Origin: Thermohalobaculum sp039815685
GTDB lineage: Bacteria; Pseudomonadota; Alphaproteobacteria; Rhodobacterales; Rhodobacteraceae
Reading direction: 5' to 3'
NCBI GenBank assembly: GCA_039815685.1
Contig: JBCBYV010000009.1
Coordinates: 1 to 64,000 of the forward strand
DNA length: 64,000 nucleotides
This document shows positions 18,409-26,948 of the stretch, one piece after another. The first letter of the stretch is position 1, and the number at the start of each line of letters is the position of its first letter. The notes under the pieces are model-generated. The model did not search any database. It was not told the DNA's origin and worked only from the letters and a program-made list of their open reading frames with translations. Made by a program: the position numbers and the translations under genes.

Positions 18409-19857
18409 GGCCTGGCCCGCGAGGCGGCGATAGAGGGCGGCGTAGGCGGCGGCGCTGGGGCCCCAGTCGACCGGGTGGGCCATGGCGTTGGCGGTGAGGC
18501 GGGCCCAGGTCTCGCGGTCGGCATAGGCGGTTGCGAGGCGCTGGAGGGCGTGGGCGCAATCGCTGGCATCACCGGGCGCATGGACGAAGCCCGTGGCAAC
18601 GCCCGCGGCGAGGGCGGCAGGATTGGCGTCGATCACCGTGTCCCCGAGGCCGCCCGTGCGGGCGACCACCGGGGTCGCGCCGTAACGGAGGGCATAGAGC
18701 TGGGTGAGCCCACAGGGCTCGAAGCGGGAGGGTACGGCAATAGCGTCCGACCCCGCATAGACGAGGTGGCTGAGCGCCTCGTCATAGCCGATGAAGACCC
18801 CGACGCGGCCCGGATTTCGGGCGGCGGCCGCGGTAAGTGCGGCCTCCAGCGATGCCTCCCCGGACCCCAGAAGGGCGACACGTCCACCGGCGGCGAGGAA
18901 ACCCGGCAGGGCCTCGAGCAGCAGGTCGATCCCCTTTTGTCGCGTGAGCCGGCTGACGAGACCGAGCACGGGTCCCGGCCCGTCCTCGATTCCGAAGCGT
19001 TCGAGGAGGGCTGCGCGGCTCGCGGCCTTGCCCTCGGGCGACGCGTAGGGGGCGGCGATCAGCGGGTCGGCGGCGGGGTTCCAGACGGTGGTGTCTGCGC
19101 CGTTCAGGATGCCGCTGACGGCCTCGCCCCTCGCCGCGAGCACGCCCTCGAGCCCCATGCCGAACTCGGGCGTCAGGATCTCGCGGGCATAGCCGGGGCT
19201 GACGGTGGTGATGGCGTCGGCGGTGACGAGCCCTGCCTTCAGGAACCCGACCTGCCCCCAGAATTCGAGGCGGTCGGGGCTGAACGCCGATTGCGGGATG
19301 CCCAGAGCCGTGAGGACAGTCGGGTCGAAGAGGCCCTGATAGCTGATATTGTGGATCGTGATGACCGAGGGCACGGGCCGGCCCATGAGATCGAGGTAGA
19401 AGGGGGCGAGGCCTGCCTGCCAGTCATGCGCGTGCAGGACATCCGGCCGCCAGCCCTCGGCACCGCCCGCCATCCCCTGAGCCGCGATCAGGGCGCCGAG
19501 CTTTGCGAAGGCGCCGAGACGGTAGGCGTTGTCGGGCCAGTCGCGCCCGTTCGTCTCGTAGATCCCGCCCTCCCGCCGGAAGCGGGCTGGGGCATCAAGG
19601 ACGAGGAGGGAGAGGCCCGCCGCCTCCGCCTTGAGGAGCCTCGCAGGACCGCCGGTCAGCTCGCCCTCGAGCCCCTCGGGCAGCGTGATCTCGCGCGACT
19701 TCTCGAGCTTTGCCATCACAGCCGGGTAGCCGGGCAGCAGTACCTTCGCCTCGACCCCCTCCGCCGCCAGCACCGACGGCAGCGCCCCGACCACATCCGC
19801 AAGCCCGCCGGTCTTCACCAGAGGCGCGCATTCCGAGGCGATGTGGAGAACACGCAT
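18385..19857 (-). CDS. glgA: Glycogen synthase (ADP-glucose) GlgA
   Basis: A GT5 glucosyltransferase of 490 residues that elongates glycogen from ADP-glucose. The N-terminal ASECAPLVKTGGLADVVGAL contains the KTGGL ADP-glucose-binding motif, and the C-terminal Rossmann half has VPSRFEPCGLTQLYALRYGA with the catalytic glutamate and TGGLGDTV. It starts 8 bases after glgC on the same strand, so glgC-glgA is a biosynthetic operon. Confidence 0.97.
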   Translation of the reverse strand: MRVLHIASECAPLVKTGGLADVVGALPSVLAAEGVEAKVLLPGYPAVMAKLEKSREITLPEGLEGELTGGPARLLKAEAAGLSLLVLDAPARFRREGGIYETNGRDWPDNAYRLGAFAKLGALIAAQGMAGGAEGWRPDVLHAHDWQAGLAPFYLDLMGRPVPSVITIHNISYQGLFDPTVLTALGIPQSAFSPDRLEFWGQVGFLKAGLVTADAITTVSPGYAREILTPEFGMGLEGVLAARGEAVSGILNGADTTVWNPAADPLIAAPYASPEGKAASRAALLERFGIEDGPGPVLGLVSRLTRQKGIDLLLEALPGFLAAGGRVALLGSGEASLEAALTAAAARNPGRVGVFIGYDEALSHLVYAGSDAIAVPSRFEPCGLTQLYALRYGATPVVARTGGLGDTVIDANPAALAAGVATGFVHAPGDASDCAHALQRLATAYADRETWARLTANAMAHPVDWGPSAAAYAALYRRLAGQASAGAEEG

Positions 19858-19865
19858 GCGGTGTC

Positions 19866-21122
19866 TCAGCCGAGCGCGTCGAGCATGGGTTGGGTGATGA
19901 GGACCACGCCGCTGTCGGTGCGGCGGAAGCGTCTGGCGTCCTCCTCCGGGTCTTCGCCGACGACGAGACCCTGGGGCACCTGCACGCCGCGGTCGAGTAC
20001 CACGTCCTTGAGCCGCGCGTGCCGGCCGATATCGCTGTAGGGCAGTGCCACCACGCGGTCGAGCTCGGAGAAGCTGTTCGCCTTGACGCCGGTGAAGAGC
20101 AGCGACTGGTTCACCTGGCTGCCCGAGACGATGCAGCCACCGGAGATGAGGGAGCTGATGGCGGAGCCGCGCCGGTCCTCCTCGTCATGGATGAACTTGG
20201 CGGGCGGTGTCTGCTCGGCATAGGTCCAGATCGGCCAGTCGGTGTCGTGGATGTCGAGTTCGGGTCGGAAATCGGTGAGGTCGAGATTGGCCTTCCAGAA
20301 GGCTTCCACCGTGCCGACATCGCGCCAGTAGGGGCTGCCATTGTCGCCGGAGACAGCGCTTTCCGAGAAGCGGTGCGCCTGGGCCGTGCCCTTGGCGACC
20401 TCGGCCGGGATGATGTTCTTGCCGAAGTCGTGATCGCTGTCGGGGTCGGCCGCGTCCTTTTTCAGGAGCTCGATCAGGTAGGGCGTGTCGAAGATGTAGA
20501 TGCCCATCGAGGCGAGGGAGGTCTTGGGATCGCCTGGGATCGTCGGCGGATCGGCCGGCTTCTCGACAAACTCGGTGATCTTGCCGCTCTCGTCCACGGC
20601 CATGACGCCGAACTCTGTCGCCTCCTCCTTCCTGACCTCGATGCAGCCGATGGTTACGCTCGCTCCGCTTTCCACATGCTGGCGGAGCATGAGCTCGTAG
20701 TTCTGCTTGTAGATGTGGTCGCCGGCGAGGATCACGATGAACTTCGGTTCGTAACCCTCTATGATATCGATATTCTGGGTGACGGCATCGGCGGTGCCGA
20801 GATACCAGTTCCGCTCGTCCACGCGCTGCGAGGCGGGCAGGATGTCGAGCTGTTCGCGCCGTTCGGCGCGGAAGAAGGACCAGCCGCGCTGCAGGTGGCG
20901 GATCAGGCTGTGGGCCTTGTACTGGGTCGCGACGCCGATGCGGCGGATGCCGGAGTTGACGGCGTTGGAGAGCGCGAAGTCCACGATGCGTGACTTGCCG
21001 CCGAAATAGACTGCCGGCTTCGCGCGCCGGTCGGTGAGCTCCTTGAGGCGCGAGCCGCGCCCGCCCGCGAGGATAAATGCCATGGCATCGCGGCTCAGAT
21101 TGGTCGGCATTTCCGGCCGCAT
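19866..21122 (-). CDS. glgC: Glucose-1-phosphate adenylyltransferase GlgC
   Basis: Makes ADP-glucose, the committed step of bacterial glycogen synthesis. The 418-residue protein has the nucleotidyltransferase N-terminus LAGGRGSRLKELTDRRAKPA and GGKSRIVDFALSN, the catalytic block GTADAVTQN, the substrate block VEKPADPP and a left-handed beta-helix C-terminal domain. First gene of the glgC-glgA operon; no branching enzyme gene follows. Confidence 0.97.
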   Translation of the reverse strand: MRPEMPTNLSRDAMAFILAGGRGSRLKELTDRRAKPAVYFGGKSRIVDFALSNAVNSGIRRIGVATQYKAHSLIRHLQRGWSFFRAERREQLDILPASQRVDERNWYLGTADAVTQNIDIIEGYEPKFIVILAGDHIYKQNYELMLRQHVESGASVTIGCIEVRKEEATEFGVMAVDESGKITEFVEKPADPPTIPGDPKTSLASMGIYIFDTPYLIELLKKDAADPDSDHDFGKNIIPAEVAKGTAQAHRFSESAVSGDNGSPYWRDVGTVEAFWKANLDLTDFRPELDIHDTDWPIWTYAEQTPPAKFIHDEEDRRGSAISSLISGGCIVSGSQVNQSLLFTGVKANSFSELDRVVALPYSDIGRHARLKDVVLDRGVQVPQGLVVGEDPEEDARRFRRTDSGVVLITQPMLDALG

Positions 21123-21300
21123 GGGTCGTCTCCTCCGGTTGGGTGGCGCTTGACCGCGCTGTTTGGCCCGGACCCTTGCGCATTGCGGCGCTTGGTCTCA
21201 ACCGCGGTGCGATGTCTTTCCGCGGGGCGGGCGGGGTGTCCAGTCGGGTCGGGCGACGAGTAGTCTTTACATCACTAGTTTTATAGTTATATTTGTGGCC

Positions 21301-21609
21301 ATGAACGATGCAGATGCCGCCCCCGCGCTTGCCGCCCTCGGCCACGAGGCCCGTCTCGGTCTTTTTCGCCTTCTGGTGAAGGCCGGGCCCGAGGGTCTCT
21401 CGATCGGGGAGATCCAGGCGCATCTGGGGCTCGCGCCCTCGACGCTGGCCCATCACCTCCGCGCCTTGGTGGAGGTGGGGTTGGTGAGCCAGGAGAAGCG
21501 GGGGCGCAGCGTGATGAACCGGGCCGAGTTCGAGCGGATGCACGCCGTGCTCGGCTATGTGGAGAAAGAGTGTTGCCAGGGCGTGCGCCTTGGCGACGAC
21601 GCGGCGTGA
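21301..21609 (+). CDS. ArsR-family regulator
   Basis: A 102-residue winged-helix regulator with the ArsR signature ALAALGHEARLGLFRLLV and recognition helix LAPSTLAHHLRALVEVGLV. Near the C-terminus it has vicinal cysteines (VEKECCQG), a plausible metalloid- or thiol-sensing site. The start at 21301 follows an AT-rich promoter-like stretch; the longer in-frame extension to 21163 is unlikely. It is 62 bases upstream of a permease it probably controls. Confidence 0.9.
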   Translation: MNDADAAPALAALGHEARLGLFRLLVKAGPEGLSIGEIQAHLGLAPSTLAHHLRALVEVGLVSQEKRGRSVMNRAEFERMHAVLGYVEKECCQGVRLGDDAA

Positions 21610-21671
21610 GCGCGCCCTTGTAGCAGCGGGCGCCGGTGCGGCCTGGGCGCCGCCTGGATGGAGAGACGGCC

Positions 21672-22703
21672 ATGACCGAAGCAATCGCGACCCTGCGCCG
21701 CTGGGGCGGCGGACTTCAGATCGACCGGGTCTGGCTCACCTTTGCTGGCGTTCTGGCCGTTCTGGCGGTGGTCGAGCTGGGGCAGGCGGAGGCTGGGATT
21801 GTCTTTACGTTGCAGAGCCTTGCCACGACCGGGCCCTACATCCTCTTCTCCGTGCTGGTTGCGGCCTATGCGACGGCGACGGGGGCCGATGGCCAGATCG
21901 CGAAGGTGTTCTCGGGCCGTCAGGCGATGATGATCACGCTGGCGGCGTTCTTTGGCGGGCTCTCGCCCTTCTGCTCCTGCGGGGTGATACCGCTCATCGC
22001 CGCGCTGCTGGCGATGGGGGTGCCCTTGGCGCCGGTGATGGCGTTCTGGCTCGCCTCTCCCGTGATCGATCCCGCGCAGTTCGTGATGACCGTTGGCACG
22101 CTCGGCTTCGATTTCGCGGTGGCCAAGACCATTGCGGCGGTGAGCCTTGGTCTCTTCGGCGGGTTCGCGACGCTTTCGCTGATGCGGTTCGGGTTCCTCG
22201 CGGATCCGCTGCGCCCCGGCGTCGGCAATGGTGGCTGCGGCGGGGCAAAGATGCGCAACCCGAAGCCGCCGGTCTGGCGCTTCTGGCACGAGGAGGCGCG
22301 GCGCGAGAAGTTCGGGCGCGAGGCCTATCGCTCGGGCATGTTCCTGATGAAGTGGCTCGCGCTGGCCTTCCTGCTTGAGAGCATGATGCTGGCTTATGTG
22401 CCGGCTGAGGCTGTGGGGGCCGTGGTCGGGGGCGAGGGCGTCCTGCCGGTGATCATCGCGACCTTTGTGGGGGTGCCTGCCTATCTCAACGGCTATGCCG
22501 CCCTCCCCGTAGTGCAGGGGCTGATGGAGCAGGGCATGGTCCCAGGCGCGGCGATGGCGTTCCTGATCGCCGGCGGGGTGAGTTCGATCCCTGCAGCCAT
22601 GGCGGTCTTCGCGCTGGCGCGCCTGCCGGTCTTCGCGCTCTATCTCGGCTTTGCTTTCATCGGTTCGATGGCGGCGGGCCTGCTCTTCGGCGCCTGGGTC
22701 TGA
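21672..22703 (+). CDS. Permease of the DUF318/ArsP type
   Basis: A 343-residue membrane protein with about eight helices in two halves joined by a polar loop rich in Gly and Arg (around residues 195-225). The first half holds GGLSPFCSCGVIPLIAALLA, the conserved FCSCG motif of the DUF318/ArsP permeases. Some members export trivalent organoarsenicals; others have unknown or redox-related roles. The ATG at 21672, after GAGAG, is preferred over an upstream one. Pairing with an ArsR regulator suggests metalloid- or thiol-responsive efflux. Confidence 0.85.
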   Translation: MTEAIATLRRWGGGLQIDRVWLTFAGVLAVLAVVELGQAEAGIVFTLQSLATTGPYILFSVLVAAYATATGADGQIAKVFSGRQAMMITLAAFFGGLSPFCSCGVIPLIAALLAMGVPLAPVMAFWLASPVIDPAQFVMTVGTLGFDFAVAKTIAAVSLGLFGGFATLSLMRFGFLADPLRPGVGNGGCGGAKMRNPKPPVWRFWHEEARREKFGREAYRSGMFLMKWLALAFLLESMMLAYVPAEAVGAVVGGEGVLPVIIATFVGVPAYLNGYAALPVVQGLMEQGMVPGAAMAFLIAGGVSSIPAAMAVFALARLPVFALYLGFAFIGSMAAGLLFGAWV

Positions 22704-22827
22704 GCGGTCACGCGATGTGGCCGCGTTCGGAGGCCGAGGTATGCTGCCCGGGCTCAACGGGTCGTCAGGAGCCTCTGTCGGAGTGCGGCTCTAGCAGGGC
22801 ACCTGTAGTCGTTTAAGGCGAGGCCGC

Positions 22828-22955
22828 CGCGCCCGCGCCCACCCACGTCAGAGTAGTCTGCGAGGCATGAACATTAAAAGAACATCGCAGCGAGCCGATG
22901 TTAACCCTGTGCTTGGGGGCGCGGCGATATCGTGACGTGGGTGGGCGCGGGCGCG
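22828..22955. repeat. Perfect 23-bp inverted repeat with 82-base interior
   Basis: Bases 22828-22850 (beginning CGCGCCCGCG, ending CCACGTCA) are the exact reverse complement of 22933-22955 (beginning TGACGTGG, ending CGGGCGCG). The 82-base interior is AT-richer and holds a nested dyad, AACATCG at 22881-22887 and CGATGTT at 22896-22902. No target-site duplication is visible at the edges. Confidence 0.85.
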
Positions 22956-23138
22956 ACCTTCGTCCGGAGGGAGCTTTGCCGTGCGGCAGCGCCCTGCCGA
23001 AAGGGCTGCACGTCAAGGTGATCCTCGGCCCACCTGCCTTAGGGCAGTTGCGGGGACGCGGCGGTTCCGCGGTATCGGAGCGCTCCATCAATGGGCGCCA
23101 GAGCGCGGATGGACCTAACGTGCTCCCTTTGTTGCGTG

Positions 23139-23210
23139 GTTGCCGGGCTTGATCCAGTCATCGAGCGCCACCAGCCGTGGATGCGCTGGTCAAGCCCGGG
23201 CATGACGTGA
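23139..23210. repeat. Alphaproteobacterial palindromic repeat, split form
   Basis: TTGCCGGGCTTGATCCAG-type sequence near 23140-23157 is inverted against CTGGTCAAGCCCGGGCATGACG (23186-23207). This is the same family of intergenic units as at 12873-12972 and 60224-60257. Confidence 0.5.
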
Positions 23211-23275
23211 GTGCGCTTGGCAAGAAGGTCCGCCAGCGTCTCGTTGCAGCGACATCGCTCGGGCCAGCCGCGCGG

Positions 23276-23941
23276 TCACTCGGCGATGACGACGGTGCCG
23301 TGGAAGAGCGGCTCGGTGGGTTGGCCGGTGGGCGACCCACCCGCGGGCTCCCGGCTGATGGCGAAGATGTCGCCCGGGCGGGCGCGGATCTCGCGGGTCG
23401 TCAGCGGCTCTTCGGGCAGGAGGCCCACCGAGAACGGGCGGTCGGCGCCTTCCGGGAGCTGCCACATCTCGTAGGAGGTGCCGGTCTCGCGGTCGAGCGG
23501 CATCGGGATCACCGTCGCCACGCCCGCGGCCACGTCGAGCTGGATGATCATGCCGGGGCGGGTCGCTTCTGCGTCCGAGTAGACCACGGCCACGAACCGC
23601 TCGCCCGTATCGGGCTGGGGCACGGCGATGTAGAGGGCGAGGAGCGCGGCGATCCCGGCGATACCGAAGGCCGCGGCGCGCCAGCGCCCGGCATGGGCGT
23701 GGGCGCCCGCGAGGGCCGCCGTGGCTTCCTCCGTCTCGATCCGCGCCTCGATCGCGCGGAAGAGCCCGTCGGGTGGTGCGACGGGCGGGATCAGGCGGCC
23801 GAGAGAGGCGAAGCGCTGCTCCCAGTCTTCCCGGAGCGCCCTCTCCCGCTTGTTCTCGCGGGAGCGGGCGACGAGGCCGAGGGCGCGTTCGGCGGCGTCG
23901 AGGGCGCGTGCCTCCTCGCGTTTCGAGGACCAGCTAGCCAT
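23276..23941 (-). CDS. Anti-sigma factor, RskA-like
   Basis: A 221-residue single-pass membrane protein. The cytoplasmic N-terminal part (about residues 1-88) should bind the sigma factor, one membrane helix (FGIAGIAALLALYIAV) follows, and the periplasmic C-terminal domain has the RskA features YEMWQLPEGADRP and REPAGGSPTGQPT. Its start overlaps the stop of the ECF sigma gene by 8 bases. This coupling is typical for a sigma/anti-sigma pair. Confidence 0.9.
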   Translation of the reverse strand: MASWSSKREEARALDAAERALGLVARSRENKRERALREDWEQRFASLGRLIPPVAPPDGLFRAIEARIETEEATAALAGAHAHAGRWRAAAFGIAGIAALLALYIAVPQPDTGERFVAVVYSDAEATRPGMIIQLDVAAGVATVIPMPLDRETGTSYEMWQLPEGADRPFSVGLLPEEPLTTREIRARPGDIFAISREPAGGSPTGQPTEPLFHGTVVIAE

Positions 23942-24527
23942 CGGCGAGCTCCTCGAGGCAGTCGCGGAGGGCTGCGAGCCCGCGGCGGAGCCAGGTCTTC
24001 ACGCTGTTGACGGGCGCACCGATGCGCTCGGCCAGCTCCTCCCGCGTCCAGCCCTCGTAATAGGCGAGGAGGACCAGTTCCTGTCCCCGGTCGTCGAGCT
24101 GGTGGAGGCAGCGGGCAAGCGCCATGAGCTCGACGCCGCCATCCGTCGCTGCTCGCGGATCGGCCGTCACCGCGAGCGCATCATCGCCCGTCTCGCGCCC
24201 CTGCACGCCGCGGCCGCGCTTCCTGAGCACGTCGACGGCGCGGTTGCGCGCGATGGCGGTCATCCAGGCGGTTGCCCGCCCCCGCTCTGGGTCGAAGCGC
24301 CAGGCCTCCCGCCAGATATGGACGAAGGCGTCCTGCAACGCATCCTCCGCCAGCTCCCTCGCATGGGTGATGCGCAGGCAGAGGCCGAAGAGTTTCGGGG
24401 CCCAGAGGTCGTAGAGCGTGGCGAAGGCGCGCTGGTCCCCGTCCGCGGTCAGCATCAGGAGCGTGTCGATCTCGCCTTCCGTGGCGCGGCTGTCGTCCGA
24501 TCCGTCGATGATCTGAGCCTCCCCCAC
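23934..24527 (-). CDS. ECF sigma-70 factor (RpoE/SigK-like)
   Basis: A 197-residue extracytoplasmic-function sigma factor. Region 2 is AFATLYDLWAPKLFGLCLRI and AEDALQDAFVHIWREAWRF; region 4 is LVLLAYYEGWTREELAERIG with helix-turn-helix VNSVKTWLRRGLAALRD. It is translationally coupled to the downstream RskA-like anti-sigma factor, which should hold it at the membrane. Targets are unknown; autoregulation is usual in the family but I could not fix a promoter motif in the 400 bases upstream. Confidence 0.93.
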   Translation of the reverse strand: MGEAQIIDGSDDSRATEGEIDTLLMLTADGDQRAFATLYDLWAPKLFGLCLRITHARELAEDALQDAFVHIWREAWRFDPERGRATAWMTAIARNRAVDVLRKRGRGVQGRETGDDALAVTADPRAATDGGVELMALARCLHQLDDRGQELVLLAYYEGWTREELAERIGAPVNSVKTWLRRGLAALRDCLEELADG

Positions 24528-24931
24528 ATGGCGGCGCCGCCCCTGGCGTCATCCCGCGCACCGCCCCTAGCACCGCCTCGAGCACAGTGGCGACGCAACG
24601 TCATCCCGAAAAAATGCGCACTTCTTTGAACCTTCTCCATCGCTGGAGCGAACGCAAGGAGGAGGGCGGTGTGGACGGCGTTGTGAGTGTTGCCGCTCTC
24701 TGGGCGCAGGTTGGGTGCGGGGGTGCGGCCTGCGTGGGGTGCGTGCGTTTGACCAGCCGATGCACCCCGGCCGGCGCGCGACCGATGTCCCTCATCGCGC
24801 GCCGGCTCCCGCTTTGCGTTGAGCGCCCCGATGGCGTTGGCCGGACGCGTGGCTGAGGCGCGGGGGTGAGGCGCGTGGGCCAAGGGTGCGGATCAGAGGC
24901 CTCGGCCAGATGCATCGGCAAGGGGCGTGGG
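24528..24931. other. Gene-free upstream region of the ECF sigma gene
   Basis: These 404 bases hold no convincing gene. On the minus strand GGGATGACG occurs twice upstream of the sigma gene (plus-strand CGTCATCCC at about 24546-24554 and 24599-24607). They could belong to an ECF promoter or to dispersed repeats; I cannot decide. Confidence 0.4.
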
Positions 24932-26170
24932 TCAGGCGAAGAGGTCGGGGGTGACGGTGGCGTTCTTGTCGAGGTGTTTGACGACCGGCGGCAGCGGATA
25001 CTTTAGGCCGGTGGCGCAGTTCCAGAGGACGGCCGTCTCGTCCGCGCCGACCTTGCCCTCGGCCCGCGCGCGGGCATAGGCGGCAGCGGTGGCCGCGCCC
25101 TCGGGGCAGAGGAGCAGCCCTTCCTCGGCCGCGATACGGTCGCGTAGGCCCATGATCTCGTCATCGGGCAGCGCCATCGCGAAACCGCCGCTTTCCCGCA
25201 CGGCGCGGATGATCAGGAAGTCGCCGACCGCGATGGGCACGCGGATGCCGGCGGCGACGGTATGGGCACCTTCCCAGAGGGGCGCATGCTCCTCGCCATC
25301 CTCCCAGGCCTTCACGATAGGGGCGCAGCCCGTGGCCTGCACGGCGACCATGCGCGGCAGCGGGCCCTCGAGCCAGCCGAGCGCCTTCAGCTCGGCGAAG
25401 GCCTTCCACATGCCGATCATGCCGGTGCCGCCGCCCGTGGGATAGAAGATGATGTTGGGCAACTTCCAGCCGAGCTGTTCGGCAAGCTCGAGCCCCATCG
25501 TCTTCTTGCCCTCGATCCGGTAGGGCTCCTTCAGCGTCGAGACGTCGAACCAGCCGATGCTCTCCTTGCCCGCGCCCACCAGCTTGCCGCAGTCGTTGAT
25601 GAGGCCGTTCACCGTGTAGGTGTCCGCCCCCTGGGCCTGGATCTCGCGGATGTTGATGTCGGGCGTATCCTCGGGGCAGAGGACGGTGATCTTCATATCG
25701 GCCTTGCGGCCATAGGCGGCGAGGGCGGCGCCCGCGTTGCCGTTCGTCGGGATGGCCATGTGGTCGATGCCAAAGGACTTGGCCATGGAGACGGCGAGGC
25801 AGAGCCCGCGTGCCTTGAAGGAGCCGGTGGGCAGGCGCCCTTCGTCCTTGACCAGCACCTTGCCCGGTTTCGCGCCGATGCTGGCGGCACTGTGGTTGAG
25901 TGCCATGATGGGCGTCATGACCTCGCCAAGAGAGACGCGGTTCTCCGGCTTCTCGACGGGCAGAAAGCTTGCATACCGCCAAAACCCGGCGGGGCTGTCC
26001 GCCATCCCCTCCTTCGGCATGGCATCGCGGTCGAGCGTGGCCTTCATCCGCTCGAGATCGTAGCGCACGAGCAGCGGCCGCCCGGCTTCCGAGAGCCCAT
26101 GCGGCCGGCCGGCCTCGTAGCGCTTGCCCGTGAGCGAGCATTCGAGATGGCTGACAAAGGTCTCGGTCAT
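24932..26170 (-). CDS. Threonine synthase-like PLP enzyme (plant/archaeal type)
   Basis: A 412-residue fold-type-II PLP enzyme of the plant/archaeal threonine synthase branch. The PLP lysine lies in LPTGSFKARG, followed by IPTNGNAGAALAAYG and the phosphate-binding YPTGGGTGMIGMWKA. The N-terminus (SHLECSLTGKRYEAG...LLVRYD) looks like the zinc-ribbon-like start of this branch but keeps only one cysteine. A second, proteobacterial-type threonine synthase is present at 44250-45671, so the substrate of this one is uncertain. No operon partner. Confidence 0.85.
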   Translation of the reverse strand: MTETFVSHLECSLTGKRYEAGRPHGLSEAGRPLLVRYDLERMKATLDRDAMPKEGMADSPAGFWRYASFLPVEKPENRVSLGEVMTPIMALNHSAASIGAKPGKVLVKDEGRLPTGSFKARGLCLAVSMAKSFGIDHMAIPTNGNAGAALAAYGRKADMKITVLCPEDTPDINIREIQAQGADTYTVNGLINDCGKLVGAGKESIGWFDVSTLKEPYRIEGKKTMGLELAEQLGWKLPNIIFYPTGGGTGMIGMWKAFAELKALGWLEGPLPRMVAVQATGCAPIVKAWEDGEEHAPLWEGAHTVAAGIRVPIAVGDFLIIRAVRESGGFAMALPDDEIMGLRDRIAAEEGLLLCPEGAATAAAYARARAEGKVGADETAVLWNCATGLKYPLPPVVKHLDKNATVTPDLFA

Positions 26171-26269
26171 GGCGTCTCTCCCCTATGGTGCTTGGCCAAG
26201 GGCATAGGCGGACCGGCGGGCCACGGAAAGGGGCGCATCGGGGATCGTGCGTGGAATGTATGGAGGTGA

Positions 26270-26346
26270 TGGTACCGACGCCCCGGCTCGAACGGGGGAC
26301 CCCTAGATCCACAATCTAGTGCTCTAACCAACTGAGCTACGTCGGC
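26270..26346 (-). tRNA. tRNA-His (anticodon GTG)
   Basis: A complete cloverleaf with encoded CCA. Acceptor GCCGACG pairs with CGTCGGT (G1-T72 wobble), discriminator A73, D stem GCTC/GAGC, anticodon stem CTAGA/TCTAG with loop TTGTGGA, T stem CCCCG/CGGGG with TTCGAGC. The base before G1 is T, so the usual G-1 of tRNA-His is not encoded. Loss of G-1 with A73 is a known alphaproteobacterial feature and supports the taxonomic call. Confidence 0.96.
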
Positions 26347-26618
26347 ATGCCGTCACGGTGCTGCGGGGTGTAGCGGCGGGCGGCGGGATTTTCAAGCGGG
26401 CCGGCCGGTTGGCGGGGCGGGCCGGCGCGTGGCGGGTCGTGGTGGTCGCGCGCGGCGGCTGTGCCGGTCCCGGACGGTCCGTGCCGTCCTGCGGCGAGCA
26501 TGCCGCGCCGCGCCGCCGCCGAGCGGTGGCGCTGCGGATTTGCCTTTCCCCTCAGCGGCAAATCCTTAGCATCCCGGCTGTTCGCAGTGTTGTCATAAAA
26601 TGCTTTTGGGAGGGCGGC

Positions 26619-26942
26619 GTGGGGATCAACAGCGAGAGCGATATCTCGGCGACGCTCACCATCGGGCCCACCACCGAGGGCATGGTGCGGGTCTATGTCG
26701 AGGCGGACGGGGTCGAGGTTCCGATGGACTTCTTCCCCGAGGAGGCGGTCGAGATCGCCGAGGAGCTGCGGCAGGCGGCGGCAGCCGCAGAGGCCGCGGC
26801 GGCGAAGGGCCTCGCCAAGGGTGGCCGGAAGAGCGGGCAGAAGCGCGCCCAGAGTTCCGAAAGAGGAACCGGTAAGGGCGGGGGCTCGCCAGAGAGGTCG
26901 GGATCCGGCGCGGGCGGCCGAAGACGGCCGGGTGGTCGGTGA
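26619..26942 (+). CDS. Small conserved protein (DUF6324-like) with basic tail
   Basis: A 107-residue product from the GTG at 26619, preceded by GGGAGGGC. The first 50 or so residues, with DISATLTIGPTTEGMVRVYV and a DFFPEEAVEIAEELRQAA helix, match a small Rhodobacterales family that I believe is DUF6324 (number from memory). The rest is a low-complexity Lys/Arg/Gly-rich tail, which I take to be variable. The stop is 6 bases before the next gene. Function unknown. Confidence 0.7.
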   Translation: MGINSESDISATLTIGPTTEGMVRVYVEADGVEVPMDFFPEEAVEIAEELRQAAAAAEAAAAKGLAKGGRKSGQKRAQSSERGTGKGGGSPERSGSGAGGRRRPGGR

Positions 26943-26948
26943 TCCGGG

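Larger units (their letters stand above)
22704..23275. other. Gene-free region with several dyads
   Basis: No convincing coding frame lies in these 572 bases. The region holds the perfect 23-bp inverted repeat (22828-22955), a nested AACATCG/CGATGTT dyad (22881-22902), further GC hairpins such as CTGCC-tta-GGGCAG near 23035, and an alphaproteobacterial palindromic unit near 23139-23210. A structured RNA or a small mobile remnant is possible. Confidence 0.5.

Noticed and set aside
22898..23152. Small frames in the gap after the ArsP-like permease
   Set aside because: Weak ribosome sites, biased composition, and they run through the inverted repeat; not credible as proteins.
24546..24607. Twice-repeated GGGATGACG as an ECF promoter
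   Set aside because: The motif also occurs in dispersed repeats, and no paired -10 element could be fixed.
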